A DNA stretch of 64,000 nucleotides from Kitasatospora fiedleri (GCF_948472415.1 NZ_OX419519.1:1860001-1924000); one strand, 5' to 3'. Positions 1-11,412 are shown, counted from the first letter of the stretch. Notes: a model not told the origin generated them from the letters alone. A program made the numbers and translations.

Positions 1-1
1 C

Positions 2-3000
2 TCGCAGTCCGGCCAGGGCGAGGACCGCACCCTGGTGACCCTCGGCGAGGGCGACCAGCAGGTCGAGCTGCGGTGGAAGGGCGGCCTGCCCGCACCCGAG
101 CTGGACGGCACGAAGGCCACCTACAAGGACGCGATCAGCGACGGCGCGGCCGATCTGGTGGTGGAGGCCACCCGCACCGGCTTCGAGCAGTACACCGTCC
201 TCAAGCAGCGCCCGACGGCGGCCGGTTACTCCTACACGATGCCGCTGAAGGTCAAGGGGCTCAAGGCAGAGGCGCAGGCGGACGGCAGCGTGCTGTTCAC
301 CGACAGGAAGACCGGTGAGAAGCGGGCCGTGCTGCCCGCGCCGGTGATGTGGGACTCCGCCGTCATCGCGGAGGGCTCGCGCGAGCACGCCAACCGGGCG
401 AAGGTCGACCTGAAGGTCGTCCAGCACGGCGACAGCATCGACCTGGTGTTCGCTCCCGACGCGGCGTTCCTCACCGACCCGAACACCCGGTACCCGGTCA
501 CCGTCGACCCCTCGACGATCGCGCTGGGCAACGTGTTCGACACCCGGGTGCAGAAGGGCGAGAGCGTCGACTGGTCGGCGGACACCGAGCTGTACTGGGG
601 CAACCCCGGCACCAAGAACGCCGACGGCTCCTCCCGCGAGGCCCGCGCGTTCATCAACTGGAACACCGCGCCGATCGCGGACGCGCTGATCACCAACGCG
701 ACCGTGTCGCTGTGGAACTTCCAGTCCGGCAACAGCGACTGCGCCGGCTACGCCTGGGACGTCTACGACACCTCGCTCGCCTCCACCGCCTCACGGTGGA
801 CCCTGCAACCCTCCTGGAACTCCAAGCAGGCGACGTCGACGGAGACCGCGGGCCGCACCGGCTGCCAGAACGACGGCTGGATCAACGCCGACGTCACCAA
901 CCTCGTGCAGAGCTGGACCTCCGCGAAGAACCCCACGTCCGGCATGGGCCTGCGCGCCCCGGACGAGAGCAGCACCAAGTACTGGAAGGAGGTCAACTCC
1001 TCCGAGGCCGGCTCGAACGTGCCCAAGCTGACGGTCACCTACAACTACCGCCCGCGCACCGGCACCGACCAGCAGGCCGGCTCCCCCTTCTACAAGGACG
1101 GCAACGGGACCTGGTGGGTCAACTCCACCACCCCGACGCTGCGCGACACCTTCGTCGACCCGAACAACGACAAGGTCGACGGCACCTTCCAGGTCTTCGA
1201 CAACGACAGCGGCGCGCAGGTCGGCAACGTACTGGTCTCCCCGTACGTCGCCTCGGGCCAGCCCGCCTCGGTGACCGTCCCCGCGGGGCTGCTGACCAAC
1301 GGCAAGACCTACCGGTTCCGCACCTCGCCCTACGACGGCCTGCACTACAACACCACGTGGTCGCCGTGGGCGTACTTCACCGTCGACACCGCCGCGCCCT
1401 CCGCGCCGTCCGCGATCACCTCGACCGACTACCCCTCCGGGCAGTGGGTCAAGGGCGCCGGGCAGTCCGGCGTGTTCACCCTGACCCCGCCCGCCGGTGA
1501 CCAGAGCGCCCTGGAGTGGACGCTCGACGGCGCCACCTGGACCAAGGTGGCCACCGGGGGCTCCACCGCCCCGGTCAACCTGACCGTCACCCCGGACAAG
1601 GCCGGCACGCAGACCCTGCAGGTCCGCGCCGTCGACAAGGCCGAGAACAAGTCCGAACCCGTCACCTACACCTTCCGGGTCGGGGCCGGCGGCGTGACCG
1701 CGCCCAACGACGGCACCCGCACCGCCGCCCGCCTCCCGCTGGTCGCCGAGGCCGACGCCGCCAAGTACAACGCCGTCAGCTTCTCCTGGCGCCGCTCGGA
1801 CGCCGACGCCTGGACCACGATCCCGGCCTCCGACGTCACCAACGCGGGCAGCGCGGTCAGTTGGCCCGTCGCGCTGAACAGCGGCAAGAGCCCGTCGCTG
1901 ACCTGGAACGCCACCAGCACCGTCAACCCCGACGGCACCGTGCAGGTCCGCGCCGACTTCACCGGCCCGAACAACGCCGCCGTCTCCTCCGAGGGCATCA
2001 AGGCCGTCGTCGACCGCAAGGCGACGGGAGCTGCGACCCAGCAGGTCGGCCCCGGCACGCTCAACCTGCTCACCGGTGACCTCACCGTCTCGGCCACCGA
2101 CGCCTCGTTCTTCGGCCTGACCGTGGGCCGCACCAGTACCTCGCGCGACCCGAAGGCCGCCGCGAACAAGGACGGCCAGGCGCCGATCTTCGGCCCCAAC
2201 TGGACCTCCGGCGTGGCCTCCGAGGTCTCCCAGTCCGGTTACACCGAGATCCGCAAGACCTCGAACACCTCGCTGGACGTGGTCCTCACCGAGGGCGACA
2301 CCATCGGCTTCACTGCCAACGCGGCGGGCAACGGCTGGGTGCCCGAGCCGGGCAGCGAGGCACTGACCCTGCGCGGGTCCTTCGCCTCCGGCGACTTCAC
2401 CCTCTCCGACACCGACGGCACGGTGACCACCTTCGCCAAGGTCGACCCGGCGGCCACCACCTGGACGGTGACGTCGAGCCTGCTGGACGGTCTGGCCAAC
2501 TCGACCACCACCGTCGTCTCCGAGAAGACCGTGGTGGGCGGCAAGACCCTGGCCCGGCCGAAGTACCTGATCGCGCCGACCTCCGCCGCCACCGCGGCCG
2601 CCTGCACGGCCGCCCCGTCCACCAAGGGCTGCCGCGTCCTACAGTTCGTCTACGCCACCACGACCACCGCCACCGGCAACACCAACGGCACCGACTTCGG
2701 CGACTTCACCGGCCAGCTCTCCACCATCAAACTGTGGGCCACCGCCCCCGGCGCGACGGCCGCCACCGCCACCGACGTCGCCACCTACCGCTACGACCTG
2801 GCGGGCCGACTGCGCCAGACCTGGGACCCGCGCCTGGGCACGAGCGCCAAGACCCAGTACTCGTACATCGAGGGCGCCGCCTCCGACGGCGCGCTGTACG
2901 CGGTCCTGCCGCCCGGCGTCAACGGCGGCTACCACATGGCCTACGGCAACATCGCGGCCAACCCGGCCGCCGGTGACGGCATGCTCACCAAGGTGTGGAC

Positions 3001-5832
3001 CAACACCCTCACCCCCGGCACCACCGCCACCGTCAACGGCACCGCCACCACCACGATCGTGTACGGCGTGCCCACCAGCGGCACCAAGGCCCCGAGGACC
3101 TGTCCGCCACCGCCGGCGCCACCTGGGGCCAGAGCGACCTGCCCACCGACGCCACCGCGGTCTTCCCCGCCGACCAGATCCCCGCCTCCAACAGCGGTGC
3201 CGATCTGAACACCGGCGACTACACCCGGGCCACTGTCCACTACCTCAACGCCTCCGGTCGCCAGGTCAACACCGCCGCCCCCGGGCACCGCCTCACCACC
3301 ACCGAGTACGACAAGTGGGGCAACGGCGTCCGCACGCTGACCGCCGCCAACCGCGAACTCGCCCTCGGCACCACCGACGCGGCCAAGGCCCAGCTCGCCG
3401 ACCTCGGCATCAACAACCTGCCCAGCGGCGAACGCGCCCGCCTGCTGTCCACCACCAGCGTGTACAGCGCCGACGGCCAGCGCGAGACGGAGAATTCCGG
3501 CCCGCTGCACCGCATCACCCTTGCCGCCGACGTGATCTCGGGCGGGGCGACGGTCGCCAAGGCCGGCACCCAGACCGTCGCCCGCACCCGCACGGTGAAG
3601 ACCTACGACGAGGGCCGCCCCACCGACGGGACCGCCAAGGTCAAGGACCAGGTCACCACCACCGTCACCGGCGGCGCCCTGCGCGCCTGGCCCGAGGTGT
3701 TCGCCGAGACCCGCACCGACAAGTCCGTCTTCGACTGGACGCTGGGTGTCGCCACCCAGCAGATCCAGGACGCCGGCGGGCTGAACCTCACCACCACCAC
3801 CGGCTATGACGCCCAGGGCCGCGTCACCTCCCGGCAACTGCCCAAGTCGACCGGTACGGACGCGGGCACCACCCGCACCACCTACTGGTCCGCCGCCGGC
3901 ACCGGCACCTGCGCCGGCCGCCCCGAATGGGCCGACTTGGAGTGCCAGACCGGCCCGGCCGGCGACATCACCGGCGGCGGCACCAACCCGGTCCAACTGC
4001 CCGTCAAGACCGTCCAGTACGGGCTGTTCGGCCAGACCACGCAGACCGACGAGACCGCCAACGGCCTCACCCGCACCACCACCATCACCCCCGACGCGGC
4101 CGGACGACCGGTGACCACCACCGTCAGCGGTGGCCTCGGCACCGCCGTCCCGGCCGTCACCACCACCTACGACCCGGCCACCGGAGCCGTCACCAAGCAG
4201 ACCTCCACCGGCGGCGGCACGATCACCAAGGCGTACGACGCACTCGGCCGCCTCATCTCCTACACCGACGCCGACGGCGCGACCACCACCACCGAGTACG
4301 ACGCCCTCAACCGGCCCACCAAGGTCACCGACAGCGTCCCGTCCACCACCACCTACACCTACGACACCGCCATCGACCCGCGCGGCCTGACCACCTCGGT
4401 CACCGACTCGGTCGCCGGCACCTTCACCGCCCGCTACGACGCCGACGGCACCGCCGTCACCCAGGGCATGCCCGGCGGCTACACCCTGACCGACCGCCGC
4501 GACCCCTCCGGCACCACCGTGGGCCGCTCTTACACCCGCGACAGCGACGGCACCGTGCTGGTCTCCGACGGCATCACCGAGACCGTCCAGGGCCAGTGGG
4601 CCACCCACACCGGCACCCCCGGCGTCACCGCGGCCCAGACCTTCGCCTACGACAAGGCGGGCCGCCTCACCACCGTCCAGGACACCTCCCCCGACGCCGT
4701 CTGCACCACCCGCGGCTACGGCTTCGACAACAACACCAACCGCACCACCCTCGCCACCGCCGTCGCCGCCCGCGGCACCGACTGCACCACCACCGGAGCC
4801 ACCACCCAGACCAACACCCACGACAGCGCCGACCGCCTGGTGAACTCCGGTCACACCTACGACGCCTTCGGCCGCACCACCGCCCTGCCCGGCTCCACCG
4901 TCGCCTACTACACCAGCGACCTCGTCCAGCAGCAGACCACCGGCACCAACCGCCAGACCTGGACCCTCGACTCCCACCAGCGCTTCCGCTCCTGGACCGC
5001 CGAGACCAACAACTCCGGCACCTGGACCACCAACCTCACCAAGACCAACCACTACGGCTCCGACAGCGACAACCCCCGCTGGGTCGGCGACAACCTCGCC
5101 AACTACACCCGCAACGTCACCGGCATCACCGGCGACCTCGGCGCCACCACCACCAACACCGGCCTGACCACCCTCCAACTCGCCAACCTGCACGGCGACA
5201 TCACCCTGCAACTCCCCCTCAACGGCACCGCCCCCACCGTGCTCGACTACGACGAGTACGGCAACGGCCGCACCGGACAGACCACCACCCGCTACGGCTG
5301 GCTCGGCACCAAGCAGCGCTCCACCGAAACCCCCAGCGGCCTCACCCTCATGGGCGTCCGCCTCTACAGCCCCACCACCGGCCGGTTCCTCTCCATTGAC
5401 CCGGTCCACGGTGGCAACGCCAACGCCTACGACTACGTCCACGCCGACCCGCTCACCAAGTACGACCTCGACGGACGCTGGTGTCTGGTCCGGAACAAGG
5501 GCGGCGGCTGCTGGGGAGCCACGACCTGGAAGAACAACAAGCAGACCATCATCACCGGTGTGGCGACCACTGTCGTGACCGGCGGCTGCCTGATCGCCAC
5601 CGGAGGCGCCGGCTCGGCCGCCTGCCTGTGGGCCGGCGGGGCGGTGGGCGGGGCCATCGGCTACCGGTACGGTGTCGACGAGAACCGGACCTGGCGGGGC
5701 TACGCCGCCGCGTCGACCGTCAACGCGGTGCTGACCCGTTACGGAGGCGGTTCCGCCAAGAACGTCTGGAGCCGCTGGGTGTCGCCCTTCTTCAGGGGCC
5801 CGGGCCTGCACCGCGGGCGATGGGGCTTCTGA
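2..5832 (+). CDS. RHS/YD-repeat (WapA-type) secreted toxin protein, 5' partial, one frameshift
   Basis: The reading frame is already open at the left edge, so the N-terminus lies outside the window. The visible part has a DNRLRE-like beta domain (an RxFxxW-type segment near 640-1040), Fn3/Ig-like modules, then many YD repeats, and the RHS-associated core ending with GRFLSIDP near 5380-5400. A short variable tail follows, with a glycine-rich hydrophobic stretch (about 5545-5670). The frame changes once at the CCCC run 3090-3093: restoring one C gives a continuous product to 5832. RHS/WapA proteins are exported, wall-associated polymorphic toxins whose C-terminal tail is the effector. No known toxin family is recognised in this tail; its Gly/Ala-rich hydrophobic segment suggests membrane insertion, which is inference. 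Confidence 0.85.
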
Positions 5833-5888
5833 CCCCCGGGCACGGAACCGCCGGCCGAAAATGATGTGACCCCGTAACAGACGGCGGC

Positions 5889-5919
5889 GGGGCGGACCGG
5901 TCGAGAACCGGTCCGCCCC
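5889..5919. terminator. Hairpin terminator after the first RHS gene
   Basis: Perfect 13-bp stem (GGGGCGGACCGGT and its complement) with a 5-base loop, 56 bases after the RHS stop codon. There is no T-tract, as is usual for terminators in this group. It lies between the RHS gene and the small membrane gene at 5958, so that gene probably has its own promoter or depends on read-through. Confidence 0.75.
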
Positions 5920-5957
5920 ACCGCCCACCACCCCACCAACCGAGAACGGGACGCCAG

Positions 5958-6170
5958 GTGCGACACACGAAAATCGTCAAGATAGCCATCGGCCTTCTCG
6001 CCTACGCGGCGCTCGCGGGCCTCACGCTCTTCCTCGCGGGCCGGGTCCCCGGCGACTCGACCACAGGCACCACGATCCGGGCCGCCGCCGGCGGCGTCCT
6101 CGCAGTCGGCGCAATCCAGTTCGCCCGCCACGTGGCCCGCACCCTGCGGTCGGACCGCGAGGAGTCATAA
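5958..6170 (+). CDS. Small two-helix membrane protein, candidate immunity protein
   Basis: A 70-residue protein with two predicted membrane helices (about residues 6-27 and 40-56) and a basic/acidic C-terminal tail ending RSDREES. The start is GTG with only a weak upstream GGGACG. It follows the first RHS toxin gene directly on the same strand, where cognate immunity genes usually sit, and a membrane protein would suit a toxin with a hydrophobic tail. The hairpin at 5889-5919 separates the two genes, which weakens the idea of strict co-transcription. No family is recognised; immunity is inferred from position only. Confidence 0.55.
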   Translation: MRHTKIVKIAIGLLAYAALAGLTLFLAGRVPGDSTTGTTIRAAAGGVLAVGAIQFARHVARTLRSDREES

Positions 6171-6300
6171 CGAGACCCGGATTCCTCCGCCGCACCCCAC
6201 CGACACCGTACGACGGCCCGGCGGCCGGACGGGACGGGCGACGGGCGGGGTCCTCGCCAGGAGCGCGGGGTCCGGCCGGCAGTGGGCATCGGAGGCCAGG

Positions 6301-6703
6301 TGGAACTCCGACGGCGCCACCGGGGCCGCCAAGATGGTGGTCGAGGGCAACGTCGTGTACGACAACAGGAACACCGTCCCCAGCGCCGTCAGCGGATTCA
6401 CCAGGATCACCGACGGGCACGGCATCATCGTCGACTCCACCGAGAACCGGGACTTCCGGGGCGCCCCGCTCCACCAGACCCCCTACGCCGGCCGGACGCT
6501 GATCCGGAACAACGTCAGGCGAACACCGTCGTCGTCCCCGGCCCCGGCGAAGTGGCAGTGCACGCCCCGGCCGGCGCCGACTTCCGCCTCTCCCCGGCAG
6601 CCCCGCGATCGACGCCGGCACCACCGCGGGCGCCCCCGCGACCGACGCCGACCTGCTCCCCCGCGACACCCGCCCGGACCTCGGCGCCTACGAGCACCGC
6701 TGA
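6301..6703 (+). pseudogene. Right-handed beta-helix (pectate-lyase-like) protein, C-terminal remnant
   Basis: The three forward frames in turn give parts of one beta-helix protein. The first part (6301 to about 6510) contains MVVEGNVVYDN and DGHGIIVDS, the second NTVVVPGPGEVAV with FRLSP, and the third SPAIDAGT followed by DLGAYE, a typical C-terminus of parallel beta-helix proteins. The frame shifts by one base near 6508-6520 and again at CCCCGG 6592-6597. No N-terminal half is present: upstream sequence (6171-6300) does not continue the fold. Even with both frames repaired this is only a fragment of about 135 residues, so it is a true remnant. Confidence 0.7.
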
Positions 6704-6749
6704 CCCGGGCACCCCGGCCCGGCCGTCCGGGGCGCTCCGGGCGGCGGCC

Positions 6750-6755
6750 TAGAAT
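6750..6755 (+). promoter_or_regulatory. Candidate -10 box (TAGAAT) for the ABC-F gene
   Basis: TAGAAT lies 10 bases before the ATG at 6766 and no ribosome-binding site is visible between them, suggesting a leaderless or very short leader. No clear -35 was found. Confidence 0.45.
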
Positions 6756-6765
6756 CGACGCCATC

Positions 6766-8412
6766 ATGACTGCCACTCTCGTCGTCAAGGACCTCGCCGC
6801 CGGCCACGGCGAGCGCACGCTGTTCTCCGGGCTGGACCTGGTCGTCGCCCCCGGGGACGTGATCGGCCTGGTCGGGGTGAACGGCGCCGGGAAGTCGACC
6901 CTGCTGCGGCTGCTGGCCGGGCTGGACACCCCGGAGGGCGGCTCGCTCAAGCTCAGCCCGCCGACCGCGAACGTCGGGCACCTGCCGCAGGAGCCGGAGC
7001 GCCGGGAGGGCGAGTCGGTGCGCGACTTCCTGGCCCGCCGCACCGGCGTCGCGGCGGCCCAGGCGGCGCTGGACGAGGCCACCGAGGGCCTGGTGGAGGG
7101 CCGGCCCGGCGCGGACGACGCGTACGCGGTGAGCCTGGACCGCTGGTTGGAGCTGGGCGGCGCGGACCTGGAGGAGCGGGCGGAGGAGGTCGCCGGCCAG
7201 CTGGGCCTCAAGGTCTCGCTGGACCTGCCGATGACGGCGCTGTCCGGCGGCCAGGCGGCCCGCGCGGGCCTGGCCTCGCTGCTGCTGTCGCGCTACGACG
7301 TGTTCCTGCTGGACGAGCCCACCAACGACCTGGACCTGGACGGCCTGGAGCGCCTGGAGGCGTTCGTGAAGGGCCTGCGCGCGGGCACCGTGCTGATCAG
7401 CCACGACCGCGAGTTCCTGGCCCGCACCGTGACCAAGGTGCTGGAGCTGGACCTGCACCAGCAGCAGGTGAACCTGTACGGCGGCGGCTACGACGCGTAC
7501 CTGGAGGAGCGGGCGATCTCCCGCCGGCACGCCCGCGAGCAGTACGAGGAGTTCGCGGACACCAAGGCGGGCCTGGAGGCCCGGGCCCAGATGCAGCGCA
7601 ACTGGATGGAGCACGGCGTCCGCAACGCCCGGCGCAAGGGCGGCGACAACGACAAGAAGGCCCGGGCGCAGCGCGCCGAGTCGACCGAGAAGCAGGCCGC
7701 GAAGGCCCGGCAGACCCAGCGGATGATCGAGCGCCTGGACGCGGTGGAGGAGCCCCGCAAGGAGTGGGAGCTGCGGATGGAGATCGCCGCCGCGCCGCGC
7801 TCCGGCTCGGTGGTGGCGACGCTCCGGCAGGCCGCCGTCCGGCGCGGGGACTTCGCGTTCGGGCCGGTGGACCTCCAGATCGACTGGGCGGACCGGGTGG
7901 CGATCACCGGCGCGAACGGCGCGGGCAAGTCGACGCTGCTGGCGGCGCTGCTGGGCCGGCTGGAGCTGGACGCGGGCAGTGCGGCGCTCGGCTCGGGCGT
8001 GCTGGTCGGCGAGGTGGAGCAGGCCCGCGGGCACCTGTTCGGCGGCGACGCCGGGCGTCCGCTGCTGGAGGCGTTCGCCGCCGCCGTGCCGGACCTCGCC
8101 CCGGAGGAGGTCCGCACCCTGCTGGCCAAGTTCGGCCTGAAGGCGGTGCACGTGCTGCGCCCCGCCGCGACGCTCTCCCCGGGCGAGCGGACCAGGGCGG
8201 CGCTGGCCCTGCTCCAGGCCCGCGGGGTGAACCTGCTGGTGCTGGACGAGCCGACCAACCACCTGGACCTGCCGGCGATCGAGCAGTTGGAGTCGGCGCT
8301 GGCCTCGTACACCGGCACCCTGCTGCTGGTCACCCACGACCGCCGGATGCTGGACACCGTGCAGGTGAACCGGCGGCTGGTGGTCGCGGACGGGAAGGTC
8401 TCCGAAGCCTGA
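6766..8412 (+). CDS. ABC-F family ATP-binding protein
   Basis: A 548-residue soluble protein with two ATP-binding cassettes and no membrane segments, the size and layout of the ABC-F family, which act on the ribosome in translation or antibiotic protection. Cassette 1 has Walker A GVNGAGKST, signature LSGGQ and Walker B LLDEPTNDLD. Cassette 2 has GANGAGKST, LSPGE and VLDEPTNHLD. A charged linker rich in Arg/Lys/Ala joins them. The frame is open upstream to about 6334, but that stretch belongs to the beta-helix remnant; the ATG at 6766 (MTATLVVKDL) starts directly with the first beta strand of cassette 1. I cannot tell a housekeeping from a resistance ABC-F by eye. Confidence 0.93.
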   Translation: MTATLVVKDLAAGHGERTLFSGLDLVVAPGDVIGLVGVNGAGKSTLLRLLAGLDTPEGGSLKLSPPTANVGHLPQEPERREGESVRDFLARRTGVAAAQAALDEATEGLVEGRPGADDAYAVSLDRWLELGGADLEERAEEVAGQLGLKVSLDLPMTALSGGQAARAGLASLLLSRYDVFLLDEPTNDLDLDGLERLEAFVKGLRAGTVLISHDREFLARTVTKVLELDLHQQQVNLYGGGYDAYLEERAISRRHAREQYEEFADTKAGLEARAQMQRNWMEHGVRNARRKGGDNDKKARAQRAESTEKQAAKARQTQRMIERLDAVEEPRKEWELRMEIAAAPRSGSVVATLRQAAVRRGDFAFGPVDLQIDWADRVAITGANGAGKSTLLAALLGRLELDAGSAALGSGVLVGEVEQARGHLFGGDAGRPLLEAFAAAVPDLAPEEVRTLLAKFGLKAVHVLRPAATLSPGERTRAALALLQARGVNLLVLDEPTNHLDLPAIEQLESALASYTGTLLLVTHDRRMLDTVQVNRRLVVADGKVSEA

Positions 8413-8517
8413 GACGGGCCCGGGGCCTGGCGCAGCGCCCGGTCGCTTTGGGCCGGTTCTTGCCGGGGACCCGACGGCGTCTTCCGCCCGGGTGCGCCGT
8501 GTGCTGTGCTGGCGCGC

Positions 8518-9195
<678 letters not shown>

Positions 9196-9281
9196 GCCGC
9201 CGCCCGCCGGGGTGGTGCGCCGGGGTGGTGCGCCCGGGTGGTGGAGGGGATATCCGCTGGTCGGCGCGTTGCCGGATGGCG

Positions 9282-9287
9282 CATACT
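9282..9287 (+). promoter_or_regulatory. Candidate -10 box (CATACT) of a leaderless GNAT transcript
   Basis: CATACT ends six bases before the ATG at 9294 and no ribosome site is present. The spacing repeats at many genes of this window. Confidence 0.45.
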
Positions 9288-9293
9288 CCGTCC

Positions 9294-9887
9294 ATGAGTC
9301 ACTCCACCGACGCACCTGACAACGTTGCGCGACCGCTCACCGCGGGCCGCCCGCCCGAGCTGCTGCCCCTCGGCGGCGGCGCGCACCTGCGCCGCCGCCG
9401 GGTGGCGGACGCCGCCGGGCTGAACGCCGCGGTGATCGCCAACCTGGACCACCTGCGTCCGTGGATGCCCTGGGCCCGGCAGGCGCCGACCCTCGCGGAG
9501 AGCGAGCAGCTCTCGGTGGCCGGCGAGGCGGCCTGGGAGCAGGGCACCGACTTCCTGTACCTGCTCGGCCTGGACGCGGACCCGGCCGCGGTGATCGGCG
9601 GCTTCGGCCTGCACGGCCGGATCGGCCCGGGCGCGCTGGAGATCGGCTACTGGGTGCACCACGGGCACACCGGCCGCGGCCTGGCCACCGCCGCCGCCCG
9701 CGCGCTCACCTCGGCCGCCCTCGCCCTGCCGGGCATCACCCGCGCCGAGATCCACTGCGACGAGTCGAACGCCGCCAGTGCCGCCGTGCCGCGCAGGCTC
9801 GGCTACGTCCTGGACCGGATCGAGCCGGCGGCCCCGACCGCCCCGGCCGAGACCGGCCGCAAGATGATCTGGCTGACCGGGGCCTGA
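9294..9887 (+). CDS. GNAT family N-acetyltransferase (RimJ/RimL-like)
   Basis: A 197-residue acetyl-CoA-dependent acetyltransferase. The first strand LRRRRVADAAGLNAAV and PWMPWA are typical of RimJ/RimL-like enzymes, and GYWVHHGHTGRGLA carries the acetyl-CoA pyrophosphate-binding loop (HxGRGxA). The C-terminal SAAVPRRLGY is the usual motif B end. The substrate cannot be told from sequence; it may be a protein N-terminus or a small molecule. It faces the TetR gene across a shared hairpin terminator. Confidence 0.88.
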   Translation: MSHSTDAPDNVARPLTAGRPPELLPLGGGAHLRRRRVADAAGLNAAVIANLDHLRPWMPWARQAPTLAESEQLSVAGEAAWEQGTDFLYLLGLDADPAAVIGGFGLHGRIGPGALEIGYWVHHGHTGRGLATAAARALTSAALALPGITRAEIHCDESNAASAAVPRRLGYVLDRIEPAAPTAPAETGRKMIWLTGA

Positions 9888-9908
9888 GCGCCCGCCGGGG
9901 CGCGCGAC

Positions 9909-9937
9909 GAGGGGACGGCCCGGCGGGCCGTCCCCTC
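9909..9937. terminator. Bidirectional hairpin terminator
   Basis: A perfect 13-bp stem (GAGGGGACGGCCC and complement) with a 3-base loop sits between the convergent GNAT and TetR genes. Confidence 0.8.
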
Positions 9938-9976
9938 CGGCGTTCCGGGAGCGGACCCGCGGCCGTCCGTCGGCGC

Positions 9977-10612
9977 TCAGCGGTGGGCGAGCCGTTCGAT
10001 CAGCGTCTGCCAGCCGTCCGCGAGCAGGGCCCCGAGGTCCTCCTCCGCGCAGCGGCCGGCGGCCGGGGCGGTGGGGGGCAGGTCGGCGACCAGGAAGAGC
10101 AGCGGGGGGCCCTCCAGGGCGCTGGCGAGCTGGAGGGCGAGGGTGTCGAGGTCGGGGAGGCCGAGGGCGGCCTGGGCGAGCAGCATCCGGATGTGCGGGC
10201 GGGAGAAGTTGGGGCCGACGGCGGGCGGGACGGGGCCCTTGCGCTCGAAGGCGGCGCGGGCGATGTGGTGGCGCTCCAGCAGGAAGCGGGTGCGGGCGCG
10301 GCCGTAGGCGATCAGCCGGTCGACCGGGTCGCCGCCGGGGCCGAGCGGGGGCGGGCCGGACAGCACCTGGCACTGGAAGCGCTGCTCCTCGGCGTCGAGC
10401 AGGGCGCGGAAGATCCCGGCCCGGGTGCCGAAGCGGCGGAAGACGGTGCCCTTGCCCAGCCCGGCGCGTTCGGCGAGGCCGTCCATGGTCAGGTGGTCCG
10501 CCCCGAGTTCGGCGATCATCGCGCGGGCGGTGCAGAGCAGCACCTCGCGGTTGCGGGCCGCGTCCGCGCGTTCGGTGGGGGGTTTCCCGAAGGGGACCAG
10601 GGGGCTGTCCAT
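9977..10612 (-). CDS. TetR/AcrR family transcriptional regulator
   Basis: A 211-residue one-component repressor. The N-terminal helix-turn-helix lies at about residues 22-66 (ARAMIAELG, LTMDGLAERAGLGKGTVFRRFG). The C-terminal domain is the variable ligand pocket. It is divergent from the azoreductase gene at 10756, a common arrangement in which the repressor controls a flavin quinone/azo reductase in response to electrophiles. The start ATG follows TAAATT by six bases without a ribosome site, and that box overlaps the inverted repeat 10621-10647, so self-repression is likely. Confidence 0.92.
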   Translation of the reverse strand: MDSPLVPFGKPPTERADAARNREVLLCTARAMIAELGADHLTMDGLAERAGLGKGTVFRRFGTRAGIFRALLDAEEQRFQCQVLSGPPPLGPGGDPVDRLIAYGRARTRFLLERHHIARAAFERKGPVPPAVGPNFSRPHIRMLLAQAALGLPDLDTLALQLASALEGPPLLFLVADLPPTAPAAGRCAEEDLGALLADGWQTLIERLAHR

Positions 10613-10618
10613 GCCGCC

Positions 10619-10647
10619 AATTTACCCGGCGGGAGAAACGGGGTAAA
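10619..10647. promoter_or_regulatory. TetR operator and overlapping promoter
   Basis: TTTACCC (10621-10627) and GGGTAAA (10641-10647) form a 7-13-7 inverted repeat in the divergent intergenic region. The left arm overlaps TAAATT (10619-10624 on the minus strand), the presumed -10 of the TetR gene six bases from its start codon. The placement suits repression of both directions by the neighbouring TetR protein. Confidence 0.65.
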
Positions 10648-10755
10648 GTCCGTTTATGTCGAGTGCGGCGCCTCCCGGCCCGCACCTGCGCCCTGCCGCG
10701 CCCGCCCGCCCGCGCCACCGCCCTCCCGGCGGGACGCGAACCGAGGAGTACTGTC

Positions 10756-11387
10756 ATGCACCTGTTCCGCCTGGACGCCAGCATCCTGCCCGGCACCTCG
10801 ACCAGCGCCGAGCTGGCCACCGCCGCCGAGACCGAGTGGACCGCCACCCACCCCGACGGCACCGTCACCCGCCGCAACCTGGGCACCGACCCGCTGCCCG
10901 GCGACGCCTGGACGCACGCCACCCTGGCCGCCTTCACCCCCGAGGACCAGCGCACCCCGAGCAGCGGGAGGCCGCCGCGCTCGGCGCCTCGCTGGCCGAG
11001 GAGCTGCGCGCCGCCGACGCCGCGATCATCGCCGTGCCGCTCTACAACTGGGGCGTCTCCCAGCACTTCAAGACCTGGGTCGACCTGGTCATCGCCGCCG
11101 CCGGCCCGACCACCGAACTGCTCAAGGACAAGCCGGTCCTCCTGGTCGCCTCGTTCGGCGGCGGCTTCGCCGCCGGCACCCCCCGCGAGGGCTGGGACCA
11201 CTCCACCCCCTACGTCGAGCGCATCCTGCGCGACGTCTGGGGCGCCGACCTGACCACCGTCCGCCGCGAACTCACCATGGCCGCCGCCAACCCGGCGATG
11301 GAGAGCCTGCGCGACCTGGCCGCCGAGTACCACGCCCAGGCCCTGGACGCCGCCGCCACCGCCGGCAAGAACCTGGCCCGCGCCTGA
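10756..11387 (+). CDS. FMN-dependent NADH:quinone/azo reductase (AzoR type), frameshifted
   Basis: Flavodoxin-fold oxidoreductase of about 210 residues after repair. The N-terminal half (HLFRLDASILPGTSTSAEL, the FMN-phosphate loop) is in frame 1. The remainder, including PLYNWGVSQHFKTWVD and the glycine-rich SFGGGFAAGT, is in frame 3. One base is missing at the CCCC run 10955-10958; adding a C gives TPEQREAAALG. AzoR enzymes reduce quinones and azo bonds with NADH. The ATG at 10756 has GAGGAG upstream. Its divergent TetR partner and the operator between them suggest induction by the substrate. As written the product would be cut short. Confidence 0.85.
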
Positions 11388-11412
11388 CAAACCCCGCCCC
11401 TCCGGGCAAGCA

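Noticed and set aside
2941..5931. Long open frame of 996 codons on the minus strand opposite the first RHS gene
   Set aside because: Gly/Val/Ala-rich low-complexity product with no motifs; it is the shadow of Thr/Gly-rich YD repeats in GC-rich DNA.
6334..6765. N-terminal extension of the ABC-F protein by 144 residues
   Set aside because: The extension encodes the beta-helix remnant and then low-complexity Arg/Pro; ABC-F proteins start at the first cassette.
9207..9246. GGGGTGGTGCG-like repeats after the IYD-like gene
   Set aside because: Two to three imperfect copies in GC-rich spacer; too little to call an element.
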